A stretch of DNA of 64,000 nt from Patiria pectinifera (lineage: Eukaryota; Echinodermata; Asteroidea; Valvatida; Asterinidae), in NCBI GenBank assembly GCA_029964075.1, contig CM057129.1, forward strand, positions 11,337,430-11,401,429. Reading direction: 5' to 3'. The notes under the pieces were generated by a model. It made no database searches. It saw only the letters and a program-made list of their open reading frames with translations, and was not told the DNA's origin. The translations under genes were made by a program, and so were the position numbers. Of this stretch, positions 47,786 through 60,531 are shown piece after piece (position 1 is the first letter of the stretch; the number at the start of each line of letters is the position of its first letter).

Positions 47786-49883
47786 CACAAGAACAGGTTG
47801 AGAAATTTTACGAAGAAGCCTTTGATAAGTTGGAATGGCAGTATGTGGATAAAGTTTTGTTATATTTTGTTTTTGGTGAGGACTTGAGAAAATGGGTTAA
47901 AGTTTTTTTTATAGTAACATTGAGAGCACTATTATTAATAATGGTTATTCCTCTGAATTGTTTCCATTGACACGTGGAGTGAGGCAAGGTTGCCCCTTAT
48001 CCCCTTTTCTTTTTGTTTTAGCCGTGGAGCCTCTTGCTGTAGCCATTAGGAATAACCAGCATGTTTCTGGTCTTCAGTTCAATGGGCATACTTTAACAAT
48101 CTCTCAGTTTGCTGATGATACAACCATTTTTTTGGATGGATCAGAAAAATCCTTAGGCACAATTCTTGATATTTTGGAAGATTTCAAGCAGTGCTCAGGG
48201 TTGACCATCAACCTAAATAAATGCGAGGTTATTCGTATTGGCTCTAGCAAAAATAGTGAGGTGTTTTTTTCCCCCGGAACTACGCTTAAAATGGAGCAAT
48301 CATTATTTTAAAGCTCTGGGTATTGCTTTCTCGTTATTGAAAGAGGAGCTTTTCAATTTAAATTTTCTTCCCATTTTAACTTCTATAGAAAATACTTTAA
48401 AGGTTTGGAATATAAGAAACCTGACATTAGAGGGAAGAATCACTATTTTAAAGTCTTTAATAATGCCTAAGTTAACTTTTGTGTCCTCTGTTTTACCAAA
48501 TCCAGACCATGCATTTTTAAAGCAAATTAATAAGTTAATTTTCTCCTTCGTGTGGAATAATAAGCCGGATAAAATTAAGCGTACTGTTTTATTTAATACT
48601 ATTGACCAAGGTGGGCTAAATATGGTTGATTATGAACAGCATGTTTATGCGTTAAAGGCATCTTGGGTGAAGAGGCTCCTTGATGCCAATAATAAGGGGA
48701 GCTGGAAGCAGTTTTTTTGGCATTCGCTTCATCGAGTAGGAGGGCCGGCAATTTTTCAAGGGAATTTTGCCCTTCGTTTTGTGAAATCGTTGAAGCTGAA
48801 TTCCCTCTTGCTAGAGGATATTTTGTGTTCTTGGAGCCGCTTCGCTCATAAACCTCCTGTTTCAATGCAAGATTACTGTAATCAGAGCCTTTGGTCTAAT
48901 TCTTTTATAAGTATTCAAGGTCAACCTTTATTCTATAGACACTGGCTCGAGGCAGGGATTTTAAAGATTAGGCATCTCATAGCTGACTCAGGCTATTTTT
49001 TTACTTTCAATGAGGTTAGATTAAAGTATGATTTAAAGAGTAATTTCATTGAGTATTATGGTGTTCTAAAAGCCATTCCCCGGGAATGGAAAGACAAATT
49101 TAAGGGACAGAATTTGTGTGATATTCAGACTACTTTGTCTTTAACAAACACCTTTTTTGTCAAAGAAGTTTACAATTTCCTAATGGATAAAATTAGAACT
49201 ATCCCGTGTAAAATTATTGACAAATGGACCGAGATGTATCAGGTACATGAAGATGATTGGAACCGTATTTTTATGCTACCTTTTAAATGTGCGTTGGATG
49301 TTAAGTGTAGAGAGTTCCAATTTAAATTTTTACACAGGTTAAAGGTAAATAATAACTTTCTCCACAAAATTGGTCTGTCTGATACCCCTTTTTGTACCTT
49401 TTGTAAAACCGTTCTGGAGAAAAATGATCATATATTTTTTCATTGTCCTTTTGTTTCATGTTTTTGGAAAAAGGTGGAGGAATGGTTTACGTCAATGTGT
49501 AAAGTCAATATTGTCCTTACAGAATTTTCTATTATGTTTGGTTATACTATTTATGACCCAGACCTTTTTGTTAACCATGTAATTATCTTGGGTAAACAGT
49601 ACATTTATAAATGTAAGTATGAAGAGAAGCCTCCTCAAATTAACCATTTTATGAATCTAGTTAGAATGATGGCGAGAATTGAATTTTATATTGCAACTAG
49701 AAGGGATAAATTCGCTACCCATCAAAGAAAATGGTATCCATCGATGTAACTCAATGTTTCCTTCTCGCTCTGTCACCAATATACAATTTATTTCCGCCAT
49801 TTCTGAATTGTATGATTATTATAATATTAATTCATTTGTTTGGTAATTATTGATGCACTGATGAATAAAAAAAAAAAAAAAAA
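47786..49883 (+). mobile_element. 5'-truncated LINE (L1/Tx1-like) with poly-A tail
   Basis: Encodes the later part of a reverse transcriptase: EAFDKLEWQYVDKVL, RGVRQGCPLSPFLF (47972 on), the catalytic FADD at 48108-48119 and GLTINLNKCE. After it come the post-RT region and a cysteine/histidine motif (CTFC...HIFFHCPF). The frame breaks twice, in a T run at about 47904-47911 and near a T7C5 run at about 48265, so the copy is dead. The longest frame (48238-49749) ends at a stop, followed by a short 3' UTR, AATAAA and an A run to 49883. The endonuclease domain is missing, as usual for 5'-truncated insertions. Clade assignment is by motif memory. Confidence 0.9.
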
Positions 49884-50178
49884 CACCACATTACACAAGG
49901 GGAGCAGTTCACGATACCGATGTGTCTCCTTTATGGTAGCGCTACGTACCCCGCCCTGCAAACAGGACCTAGGGCGTTGGGACGGGAAGGGCTAGGCTGA
50001 TGAGCTTCAAAGAACCTTGTGAAGGAAGTAGGGATGGAGCTTTCGAGCTCTTGCGAAACTTTACCCGAAACTGTTCGTTTATTTAGCTCCACTGCGCATG
50101 TCTCTCATCACGTGAGGAGCCAGGCGCGAGTAAGCTGGGGGAAGTAATCGAACGCACTTCATAGAACAGTTGCGCCAT
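49884..50178. other. Unassigned spacer between LINE and flank copy 2
   Basis: About 295 bp with no match to other parts of the window that I can see and no gene. Confidence 0.5.
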
Positions 50179-53100
50179 TCCGAGTGAACAGATCAGTGCT
50201 GATTGGTGCGGATCGGTGCGGATTGCGTACGTTCCCTTAGGTTTCTCAGTCTTGAAAAGGTTTTAAAAAACGACTTTGCATTTGAATTGCACAACAATTG
50301 ACCATTCTCAATTATTTCTGTTCTTAATCTTTATGGTACAAGGCATTAAAGCGATCTTGAATATTCATCTAATTTCCCTCCACTGATTTCTGAAATCAAT
50401 AGACCGAAACATGAAAGAATGAGAGCGCCCCCTAGTGTCAAATGAGCCCCCACTCCCCTTCCCGAATTTTGCAACGGCCAGCTTGCCGAAGGTCAGATCC
50501 ACTAATAACCACTCCGATCCCCCTCGCCTCCAAATTTGGTTTAGGATCCATAGGGGTGATAGTGGTTGTCAGGTGGGGTTCTATTTTGAGGGTTGATGGG
50601 GTTTAGGTACTGTGCCTAGGGCCTACGAACAATTTGGGGGCCTACGAAAACTTGAGGGGGGGGGGGCCTACAAAAACACCGCAGTGTGCGATAAAACACA
50701 TAACCCTACCCACCTCCACACCCAAGCGCAGAGAAAAGCTTTTACAAAAGTTTAAGGGTCTCTCTCAGAATTTTCGAGTTCATGACGCTGTACAGCATGT
50801 ATGCGTAGGCCCTACGTATAAAATGTACGCGTAAAGTCTGTAGTTCTGAAGCACGTGCCAACCATGGGTGTCGATCGGTGGGGAACGGGGGGACATGTCA
50901 ATTCCCAACGATTTTCGTCCCTTGATGAAAAAAAAAATGTAGCCTACATTTGATTATTTAGCTCAGAACAGCTGATTTAATGACTCCAAACCCGAAAAAA
51001 GTCGTTTAAATGATGATCTTGTGGTTACACTTTGGCAGTCGTCAGAAATTATCAGATCGCACCACAGTGCGCCTAGAAATTTTTTTTTTTCAAACCCCAC
51101 GCCGTTTAATTAGTACTGATCAAGATACATATGTATGTACCAGCCCCATTTTTGAGAAGCTTTTGGAATGTCCACGACCGGGATTTGGTCAACCCCCCCC
51201 CCCCCCACTCGCCTACACACGTATACGCCACTTGTCGTCATTGCACTCCCGAGTTCACGAATCTAATCATGCCACCGGCTGACGTTAATATGACATTGTA
51301 TTATAATGGCATCATTCCCTAGACTTAGCGTAAGTACAAGAAAAGATGAATGTTTAAGGGAGCTGAATTAGAATCAAACAAACAAAATTCCTTCGTAAAT
51401 ATTTGTAAACGGGTCAGTAGTTTGACCTAAATATAATGAGGTAAGGGAAACTTGCTAGAATTTCACTCAATCAGCGCGATATGTCATTGCCGGTCGAAAG
51501 TAGCGCGACGCGAAACAATAAGACAGAATAAGGACGAGCTTGGTAAGGTTAATTGCTCGTAGTGACTCTGAATAGTTAACTGCTCGGTACATAAGAATGA
51601 TAAGAAAAGAGTTACGTAACAGCATTCATGTGTATAGCGCGATGCTGATTTCGTGCAGCTATGAAACACAAAGTAACTCTCCCACTGCGGAAATAAGGAT
51701 TATGTTTTAAACGCAAAGAGAAAAGCACTTAGTGAAACAGCCTAGCTGTTAAGCTGTCTGACAGCGGACCCAGGGGTTTGGGGTTCGAGCCTGATTGTTG
51801 TCATTTTTGGTTTTCGATGCCCGCGGTTCTGTCACTTAAGAGTATTAATTCCCCGTCGTCATTTACCAACAGAAGTCAGCTCGGTCGGTCGGTAAGCTGA
51901 CTCACAAGTTGGGACTGTCTGCGAAGTCCAGGTTGGCATCTGCGTATAGGTACGGGGTTCTTTTGCTGACTCGGCAGCAAGGCTTAGGGTGCCACCTCGT
52001 TTCCTCCCTTTATGGTGCCTGACTTTCGAGTTACATGGATGGACAGGGAAGGAGGTGTGGTGGGCCGGGTACCGAGACCCAGAAGAGTTCTATATGGAAG
52101 TCGGTAAGGGGCTCATTGAGTTAGGGTCATAAGTCCGACTCCTGAAGACTTGGCCATCGCCACATAACTTTTTGTTTTATTTTCTTTCTTTTCTATCGGA
52201 GGACAATATTGCAAGAATGATTAATTTGTTATATTGAGAGCTTGCAATTGTACTGTGATCGTTTGAATTTAATTTTTGAAATTGCTCGAAAATACAAAAT
52301 TAAATCCAGCTATAATGTTTTTATTTCATTGTCGCAAAACTGCATGTACATGCTCAGTATCTTTGCGCATACCTTGTTCAGGCCTGTTCCCTAATACCAG
52401 ACTGCAGGCCGGGGGGGGGGGGGGGTTCTTTAAATCCTATATAGTGGAATGTTTGATATGCGAGCGCGAAGCCCTGAGGTTGTGGGGTCTTGGGACACTT
52501 AAGAGCCCCGGAAAATTTTTGGATTGCAGATGCTCTGTGGCGCAAATATCAAAATTGTAGCTTGACTCTCTATCGAAATATGCCCTTGTTATTTTGAGTC
52601 GTTACTAATAAGAATCAGCTTAATTCGATACTGCGTGCGAACGAGCACGTGCATGAATTTCGCACAGCTGTAGCTGCCAACGCCATGGTGACCGTTTTAG
52701 CCGATTTTCCGCTAACTTTGACAAATTCTTTTGTTAAAAAACGAGTTTGACAGAAAATTTGAACGGAATTTTTTGGTAGATTAATTAAGGCAATACTACA
52801 ACATCTGCGCGTGATTTTAAGTGTTTATAGTGTATTTCGAGTAATTTTGGGGAATTTGGAAGATTTTTGATAAATCTGACAAATTTTTGAAGTGCACTTA
52901 GCAGAATTTTGTCATAACCGTACGGTCACCTTGGTCAACGCCCTTATATGAAGCGACTTCGCACGGCAGCTTGTGCCGACATTACATAATGTGCAATCTT
53001 TCGCCTTGCAGAACTTAATTTTAGCTATGCGGAGTTTTGAGCAGCGTTGTTTATTATTTACATTCTCCACTATGTTCTTATTTCCTTTTCCTTTCCCCTT

Positions 53101-53187
53101 CCATCTGCAAACTTTGGAACATGGTGCCTAGGGCCTACGAAACACTTAATCTGGGCCTGAGTTTAAAGGAAGTTATATGTAATAGAC
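50179..53187. repeat. 3'-flank duplication, copy 2 (no gene attached)
   Basis: Duplicate of 38673-41743, starting at GAGTGAACAGATCAGTG and ending GTTATATGTAATAGAC. It lacks the 180-bp internal piece of copy 1 and carries an extra stretch at about 50516-50610. No C1q coding sequence precedes it; the LINE does. Confidence 0.85.
51743..51805 (+). other. tRNA-like sequence, second copy
   Basis: Duplicate of 40285-40345 with changes in the B box (GGGGTTCGAGCCT), so it is less likely to be functional. Confidence 0.4.
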
Positions 53188-53515
53188 CCTGGCCCCGGTA
53201 TAGCCGACCATAGTCTATGGTATGTGAACAGTTTTGGCGATTAAATATGCAACTATAAACTGCGTATGACCTCGAGAGAGACTGACCAATCAGCGGGCGC
53301 CTTTTATGCAGGCGCCCCGCGTGCGTCAACATTACGCCCACGATGAGGAGCATTTTTTTTTACAGGTTGTTGTATTACAAAAAAAGTGGCATCGAAATTG
53401 ACCAATCACAGTAATAGTGCTGATTTCGGAATGAAATGACGTCATACATGCTTAGATATATCAGACGTTTTACCGGAGATGGGCTGCGTGGAAAACGGGT
53501 GACACTCAGACTAGT
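53183..53515. repeat. CCAAT/CRE-carrying repeat, copy 3
   Basis: Matches 7573-7945: GACCAATCAGCGGGCGCC, GAAATTGACCAATCACAG, CRE TGACGTCA at 53437-53444, and the ending GTGACACTCAGACTA. It directly abuts the end of flank copy 2. Nothing is recognised in 53516-54175. Confidence 0.75.
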
Positions 53516-54175
53516 TAAAAGGCGGATGCGTTTATGATTGATTGATTGATGAGTTTCAAAAAGATGATGAAGAGAGTCAGGTTGAATGAGGGAAAGCTGT
53601 GATGGGACTTACTTACTTACGAGTTGCCCATTTTTGTCGAGTTCCCTAAAGGTACTTCATTAATTGTTGAATGGGATGTTGAACGGGATGTTGAATGGGA
53701 TGGCGCCAGACTATTTATGCAGTCACAATGCAGCCATATAGTCTTTTTTGTTTGTTTGTTCAATATGGCTTTAAACATTAGGGGATGTTAAATTACAAAT
53801 TCTAAACTATTCATTGAAGCAAACTGGAATTTATTATAAATTAACTTGCTTTCATTTCTCTTCGCAAGTTCCAAAAATTAAGATTTTACCTAACTTTCAA
53901 TTCAGTATGGCCGACTTGTGAATAAGGCCCATGGAGTCCCTGTCAATCTCGGCTTGGCGATGGTGCCAGAGAGGTGGAGAGAGTTGGGGGGAGGGAAGTG
54001 ACAGCGCGTATGGCGCTCTTGTCTGCCACCAGGTTATTGTCGGCAAAACACCGGCTTACCGTCGGCAAAATGTCAACTGCAGCTGCATGTAGAGTCGGAC
54101 CGTATCAGGTCCTGTCTCCTTCTAAAGGCGACCCCTCATATTTGCTGAGGAGGTTAACTAGAACTGTACCTATAC

Positions 54176-54450
54176 ATGCAGGCCAGTAAATATGCCCGAA
54201 ATTGCCTACACCGGTGAAATTGTGATTTGAAATGCTCTCAAATTATCCAGTATTATACCATTTTGTGGGCCATGAACTTGACGGTTTGTAAAAAAAGAAG
54301 AAGATGGGTGCAAGCCGGGCACAGAGGCGCGAGCTCGTATTCTGTAAACATCCAGATGAAATTGGGCCCTAAAATTGATCTATTTTGCAATGGAGCGCAT
54401 GCATCATGTTTCAAAATGCAATGCTTTTTTAAAACGGTTATATAAGGTTT
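54176..54450 (+). repeat. Diverged fragment of the GACCAGTAAAT family
   Basis: Starts at the family terminus (GCAGGCCAGTAAATATG). It then follows the reverse complement of 47347 leftward (CCCGAAATTGCCTACACCGG, GTGGGCCATGAACTTGACGG, TTTGCAATGGAGCGCATGCA). Confidence 0.7.
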
Positions 54451-54675
54451 CAAAATTGTGTATCGCAGGCAGAAACTTCAGCTCGATACTTGACCGAGAT
54501 TTGGGAAATGACTTTTTCAAAGTCATGCGCCCTCTCTGTGTTCAATTGGGTTGTTCGTTTTACAGTGGGAAAGTCTCGCGACATCACTTTTCTCTTTGTG
54601 TGATCTTTTAAAAGTTCATAAACAAAGTGTAATAGTATACACATATAGACTGGCAATAGGTCACTACTGCACGTC

Positions 54676-54785
54676 TATGCGCCCCGAGGGACCGTTAGTG
54701 ACCAGAAGAGGGTCCTATATTTCCCGAGGCCGAGGGTTGAGGGAAATATGACCCTCTTCTGGTCACTCACAGCCCCGAGGGGGCA
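54676..54785. mobile_element. Small inverted-repeat hairpin element
   Basis: Left CTATGCGCCCCGAGGG...GACCAGAAGAGGGTC and right GACCCTCTTCTGGTC...CCCCGAGGGGGCATAG pair over about 45 bp. The centre is short (GAGGCCGAGGGTTGA). Confidence 0.8.
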
Positions 54786-55059
54786 TAGTTCACTTTTCAG
54801 AGTTTTATAATTCAACTGTTTCAATTCAACAATTAACTCATAAGCAATTCAACAACTAAAGGAACGATTTTAGTTACTCTAGATTCAGTTGTTGAGTTTG
54901 AGTTTTTAGAGGGCAACCAGTCACAAATTTCGAGTATCTCCGGAAATGACGCGCGCGCGACGTTTTGACACGCGTCTAGTTCACGCTGACACGAATTTCA
55001 TACAATATAGCCTATATTTGTGAATCACACGTGATTGTGTTTCAGCCAACTAGCATGAA

Positions 55060-55200
55060 GAACCAGCAATAGGTGTGTTATAATATACAAATATTGAGTG
55101 GCTCAGAGTGAAGGGGGGGGGGGGGTATTATTGCAAGGTAAAATTTGAACTTTTCCATGTCACGAGGCGAAGCCGATAGAAATGTAAAAGTTTCCATTGT
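55060..55200 (-). repeat. Copy of the 6924-7000 hairpin family
   Basis: GAGTGGCTCAGAGT, then TATTATTGCAAGGTAAAAT and TTTTCCATGTCACGAGGCGAA match the reverse complement of about 6950-7045, with a poly-G expansion at about 55116-55129. Confidence 0.65.
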
Positions 55201-55919
55201 CCATATGCTCACTTACCCTTATAACTAGTTGTGATTTCTGGCCCTGGACTTATATGTAGCGCCCCTGTATCAGGGCTAATAAAGGGTCAGATGTCCGGAG
55301 ATATTTATGAAAAAAAAATCCCTCCAGTTTAGGGGCGTATCGATCTGTAAACGGGCAGGGGGTGGGGAGAGATATCAAGAGGGGGTGTGCGAAGGCGCGT
55401 CGACTTCATGTCTTGCTGGGGAATCCTGGGGCAGCACCCGGGGAAATACATCCTACATCCTGATGCAATTTTCGAATACGTTTAGGAACTTAGTCAGTGG
55501 CTGAACGGGGAGGATTTGGGGTGTCGTAACTGTAACACACACCTCTGGATTGACAGGAAATTCTTGAGGAGACAAGTGTAGTGTTCAAAATAAGCCTGAT
55601 TGTCCTCGTGCACAGAGGGCAATGGAAGCACAATGTACCAATTAAGTGTCTACTCAGAGACCTGTCGTTGTATCCGTCGCGTCGATTGGTGCACACCGGT
55701 TAATAGGCCTAAATCCCTCAAAGTTATACCCTAAAAAAATTCTATAACAAAGAATTCCGAACATTTTGGATGCAATTGGGCTCGAAAATGGGGCTATTTC
55801 CCCATGTTGTGGAGGAACCATTTTTCAAGATGGCTACTTTTTTGCTTTGGGAACAATAGGGGTCGTCTTCTTCGGGGAAAAATTTCTCAAATAATTCAAC
55901 AGTCAACCCACCAAAACTG

Positions 55920-56060
55920 AAAAGAAAATGAAAGACGATATGTTGATCTTCCTTTTTGCTGCAGCTTATATACCTGTGAGAGTTCTGAGTATTTTTAAAA
56001 GAATTTTGAAGTACGGGCATTTAGCACAAGTGTCGATGGGAATTTTAATGCAGAAGTGCA
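55920..56060 (+). repeat. Diverged fragment of the GACCAGTAAAT family
   Basis: AAAATGAAAGACGATATG, GAGAGTTCTGAGTATTTTTA and GCATTTAGCAC.AGTGTCGATGG follow the same order as 8717-8872 and the reverse complement of 45991-46140. Confidence 0.6.
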
Positions 56061-57360
56061 TCCCGAGCTGTCGTCACTTTGCGCCCTCTGTCGTCGTCCC
56101 GACGCTCATTTCTCTGTACTGCTTGACAAGAATCAAATTGAGCTGCGAATAATATGAACCTATCATGGTTTTAATTTTAACATTTTAGCTGGTAAGTCAC
56201 GGCGGTCAAGAAATCCAGAATATAACATGCTGGTGTAATTTATTAAACCAATCCCCGGTGGATTGTTATGCGGAAGTTGGTAAATATCTTGTAGAGACAT
56301 ATTCCGGAAATGCGGACATGTCAAACTTCCTTCACAAACCCAATGCAATTCGCACTTTGCTGTAAACTGTGTCATTCTAGTAGTTCAGTTGCGCCATTGA
56401 TGGGTACCTCATCAAGTTACATTCAAGCATTTCTGAATGCAAAACTTTAGTATCAGAAGTCGGAATCGACACTTTACATAGTTCCACCGTTAAGGTGGTA
56501 ATTGCACGGGCGTCGCTAGAGGGGTGTGGGGGCGTGACACCATAGTTTTGGTCGGCTAAATCGTTGTCCTGCAAGCAACATTGTGTGTCAAATCTAACGT
56601 GCGTCTGTGTGAAGATGCTGCGAAGCCCCCCCCCCCAATTGCAAAGGGATTCGTTCGTGAAGACAAATGACATCTTTTAGCACAACTGTTGACAAACTTG
56701 TTTTCACTTCCCCCACTAATTCAAAGAGGGTTGGCGAAATAATTGAGGCATAGTGAAATATTGAGGTGAATTGTTCCCTATTAATGATTGCTTGTGATGT
56801 TTTCCTCCCAAAATCAGATCTTATAACTGCGGTACGATTATACCAAAATGTGCAAATGTATAGACTCATCCGGGCACTATCACTTCAATCACAACGGCCC
56901 CGTCAATGGCGAAAGCATTATGCCAGCTATTGTTCAGATATTCCATCACGGGGCAGTTGCTTTGTACAACATTGTGCATATTTCTTTTTTGCATTGAAGG
57001 GGCCTCGCGAGTGTATGTGATCACGTACACGGGTTCGTCTATATGCATGCAATTTAATAGCACCAAGTGCAACGAACATCCACATAAATCACGGCCGGTG
57101 TGCGTCATGTTGCAATCCACCAATCAGAGTTAGTCACCCAACAAATCGGTGATCACAAGCAAGTGGTCTGTGATTGACATGTTGTGTGTGTCAATCACAT
57201 ATCACGTGTTTTGGATGTGTCAGCGACATAGCGCTCAGTCCACCAATAAGATGCGGCTATTTCAGTGTCGGTGGTCCACGTTTTGATCGTGAGTATATAG
57301 CCTCAACGGCAACAGCAATATCTTCAGTCTCATTAATACGAAGCAATTCAGTGATTTGAG
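56061..57360. other. Intergenic, nothing recognised
   Basis: No exon signals or clear repeats beyond a poly-C run at about 56627. It leads into the gene C promoter. Confidence 0.55.
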
Positions 57361-57470
57361 ATTGACAGCGCACAGGGGCCAATCACAAACCGGGCCAAGC
57401 CATTAAGTCACTGATCAGGAAATCAATGGTAATATTTAAGACAAGCAGTGGCCACTTCACTCCTCACAAC
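57361..57470 (+). promoter_or_regulatory. Promoter of C1q gene C
   Basis: ATTGACAGCGCACAGGGGCC with CCAAT box 57379-57383, AGTCACTGATCAGGAAATC and TATA-like TATTTAAG at 57433-57440, a direct counterpart of the gene A promoter. CCAAT-to-TATA spacing is 54 bp in both. Confidence 0.75.
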
Positions 57471-57549
57471 GACCGAAACTCATCTGCACCTCCAGGCGAA
57501 AACCCGAGAGAGAACTCATTGCAAGAACGACAAGAACGGGATTTACTCG
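57463..57549 (+). other. C1q gene C, non-coding exon 1 (5' end approximate)
   Basis: Starts about 25 bp after the TATA-like element and ends at TTTACTCG|GTGAGT. It shares ACAACGACCG and GAGAGA..CT..TTGCAA with gene A exon 1. Confidence 0.65.
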
Positions 57550-57711
57550 GTGAGTCTTTGAAAAATAGTTTATCCCTGCGCAAACAAATGATTGTTGCCT
57601 TTTTGCACATAGCGTTTGAATCAGCGTCAGATCTAGATTCTGATAATAATTGCTGACACGATTTTTTTCCGAACAACGAGCGTTCTTTCAATATTCCAAA
57701 GAGTGAAATTA

Positions 57712-57856
57712 GGGACTGGACGTTGTAGAGTGAAAATCACTCTCATTTTCGATTGAAATAGTCTGAAAAAAAAGAACCACTTCAGTCAAAGCTCGAGTGA
57801 AAACTCAATCCTTACGATTGAAGAAATTTCACTCTAAAACGTCTATATAGTCCCTA
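57712..57856. mobile_element. MITE in intron 1 of gene C
   Basis: Ends TTAGGGACTGGACGTTGTAGAGTGAA and TTCACTCTAAAACGTCTATATAGTCCCTAG are imperfect inverted repeats. Related TCACTCGAATGGAGTGA palindromes follow at 57881-57935 and 58707-58756. Confidence 0.65.
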
Positions 57857-59090
57857 GTTTCCGACTGTGAGACATAATTTTCACTCGAATGGAGTGAATT
57901 TTTACTCTTCAGAATTCAGAGAGTTGTATTCCGTTTGATGTTGCCATTTTGTCGAATGCCCGGCAGTAGGGCGTGTGACCGTTCTAACGGTGAATAATCA
58001 ATTGTTAAGATAAAACTGCGTTGAAACTTCCCCCATGCGTACTATTTATTATCTGTCAGGCATATTATAAATAGTATGAATTTTTAATTTGTCACACGCA
58101 TGAATCATACCTTTTGAAGCAACTTGTGTTTCCTCTGAAAAGTTTCAAATTTCATTAAAACGAAGGAAGTTTTCTGCTTTACTCCCTTTTGGTGGAAAGA
58201 TTTTGGTGATACGGCTTTCGCGTATACGCCCTTCTTCCAGACACACAACACCTTCTCTGCAAGCTTATAAAATGTAGTTGCTTGAGGACTGAAAATCAAG
58301 ATTTTTAAGAACAAAATTTCAATTAAAACTAATCTTGCGTGACTACGATACTGATACACGCTTGCGTACAGCCAAATTAGCTCGCTAATATTCCAATCCG
58401 CGCCATTAATTTTGGTTCCATCATTTCCTAATAACATTCACACATTGTTGATAAATGTGTGGCTAGTCGACATGAACATTCTTTAGTTTCACTGTTAGAA
58501 GGCGCGAATATAGAGGGACAGGATAATCATGCACACAGATTTATTTGAGTTCAAATTGCTTTATCTGGCTGGATTCATTTGTAGAAATCATGTAGAGTTG
58601 ATTTTGGTAAAATTATTCGGCCCTTTGAATCTGATATGTTTGAAGTATGTTTTGCATTGTTTTGTATAACAGTTTGAACTTTTTTGGTTGCAGTAAGTGG
58701 GATTGAATCTTCACTCGAATGGAGTGAATTTTCACTCTTGGAAATTTAGAGAGTATTGTCTTAATATTTCTTAGGTATGTTCATGATGAGTTGCTCTATG
58801 CATGTACCGAGCTTCAACATTTTTGGTCACTCGATGGCCGAGATCTTAGGGGGGCGGAATCTGCCCCCCCCCCCCCGGCTGAGAGATGGTCAAAATAACC
58901 CGGCCCTTTAAGGTTAAACAAGTCCAGTCAGGGCCGTTGGAGGACGCATTCCGCTTGGTATAGTCAATGCAAATCACACTTTGCGAGACAGAGTGTGTTT
59001 TATTTGTGAAATTCAAATATTGCCTCCACAGCAGTTATCTCCGATCGGATTTAACTTACACTTATTTTGTTGGTATATTTTGTCATCCAG

Positions 59091-59140
59091 CAATCTGCTC
59101 AGGATTTATTTCGTGATAGATTCAAGACCGTCATTTCCAG
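59091..59140 (+). other. C1q gene C, non-coding exon 2
   Basis: Acceptor TTGTCATCCAG, donor GTGAGT. It begins CAATCTGCTCAGG, like gene A exon 2. Confidence 0.7.
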
Positions 59141-59486
59141 GTGAGTGTCTGTTGAAACTGTGGCATTTACCTTTCAAGCATCAGAAAAGAGCGATGATTC
59201 GTTAGACGACTAATTTCTATGCATTTATTTTGGTAAAATTATTACAGAAACCTTCATTCCATAAAAAAATAAAAGAGAGACATTGACATAATTTTGGGAT
59301 CCCTCCCCTAAAACTACCGTAGAACTTTGCCTGAGTTTTACGATATTCTTTATAAATCATAACTTTTTGAAGGTGAGCACAACTCTTCATTTCAATTCCA
59401 AACATCAGGTATTTCCGGCCGAGTTTTTCAAATTGACATTCAAAGTGACTATTCATCAACATGAAAATGAATCTGGCTATTTCGTA

Positions 59487-59950
59487 TACAGGTTGAGTCA
59501 AAAAAAGCAAAACTCAAATGTCGGAACTTACTAAGTTCTGCATGTAGCACTTTCAAAATATAGGATATGACCAAGAAAGCCCAATTCATAAGCCATCACT
59601 TATTTACTTTGCAAGTTACGGAATTTTAAACACAATTACCGTTTTAAAGTTCTGTCCACGGATCACGAAAAAGGTGTGCGTTCCTTCAGCAAAACGAAAA
59701 CAATTCACACATTTCTGTATGTGATTTGTTTTCGTCTTGCTGAAACAACACCTACCTTCTTGTGATCCGTGGACAGAACTTTAAAAAGGAACTTAAAATT
59801 AATTACGTGTGTGATTTGATTGATTCCTCCACTAAAATAAACCTTATTAATTAGGCTTTCACATCCTAGACTCTGGAGGCGCTACATGCACAACTTCACT
59901 ACAACAATGGTCCCGACATTCGGGTTTCGCTTTTTTGGACTCACCCTGTA
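59487..59950. mobile_element. Complete foldback MITE, family of three in the window
   Basis: Arms of about 220 bp pair: left TACAGGTTGAGTCAAAAAAAGC inward to CTGTCCACGGATCACGAA, right TTGTGATCCGTGGACAG outward to GCTTTTTTGGACTCACCCTGTA. TA flanks both ends. Half copies lie at 13435-13740 and 24810-25065. Confidence 0.82.
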
Positions 59951-60531
59951 TTAATTGATAATACAATTTTATTGATTCCTAACTAAAGTGCATGTAATCG
60001 TAACCGGTCATAGTTGGTATGTTTTTCAGCCTACACCGAACTCCTTGTGATCTCTTCTGGGACCTGATCTTCAAGAACGTAACCACAGAAGTGGATGTTA
60101 TGATGTTTAATTCATGGTTGGTATTGATACCACCCCCCCCCCCAAAAAAAAAAGGTCTGGAAAGCTTTGCTCGATCGGTATGGATTTTGGTGACCTTTCT
60201 AACTTTCATCGGCAGGAAAAATAATAACCAAATGTATTCAACGGGTTACCCTTGGCAACCGATTCAAACTACGCTTGTTCAAGTTTAATTCTTTGTCCAC
60301 TGAGTCGCCACTTGTATATCACAGTGATTACATTATCTGAATAATGATTTCTCAGATCTCCATAGCTGTGCACGGTTTTTCATATTACCGTGAAAATTCA
60401 TTAGCTTTTCACTTATTCAGTAATTAAAAAGAAAAGATTACTGAATCTTTTCTTTACTTGTACCTATCACTGAACTCTTTTTAACCCGTTCTCCTTCAAT
60501 TTTTTTATTTCATTTATTTTTTCTGTGCAGC

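Noticed and set aside
47786-49900. Target-site duplication of the LINE (CACCAC-like words on both sides)
   Set aside because: The shared words are too short and shifted to be convincing.
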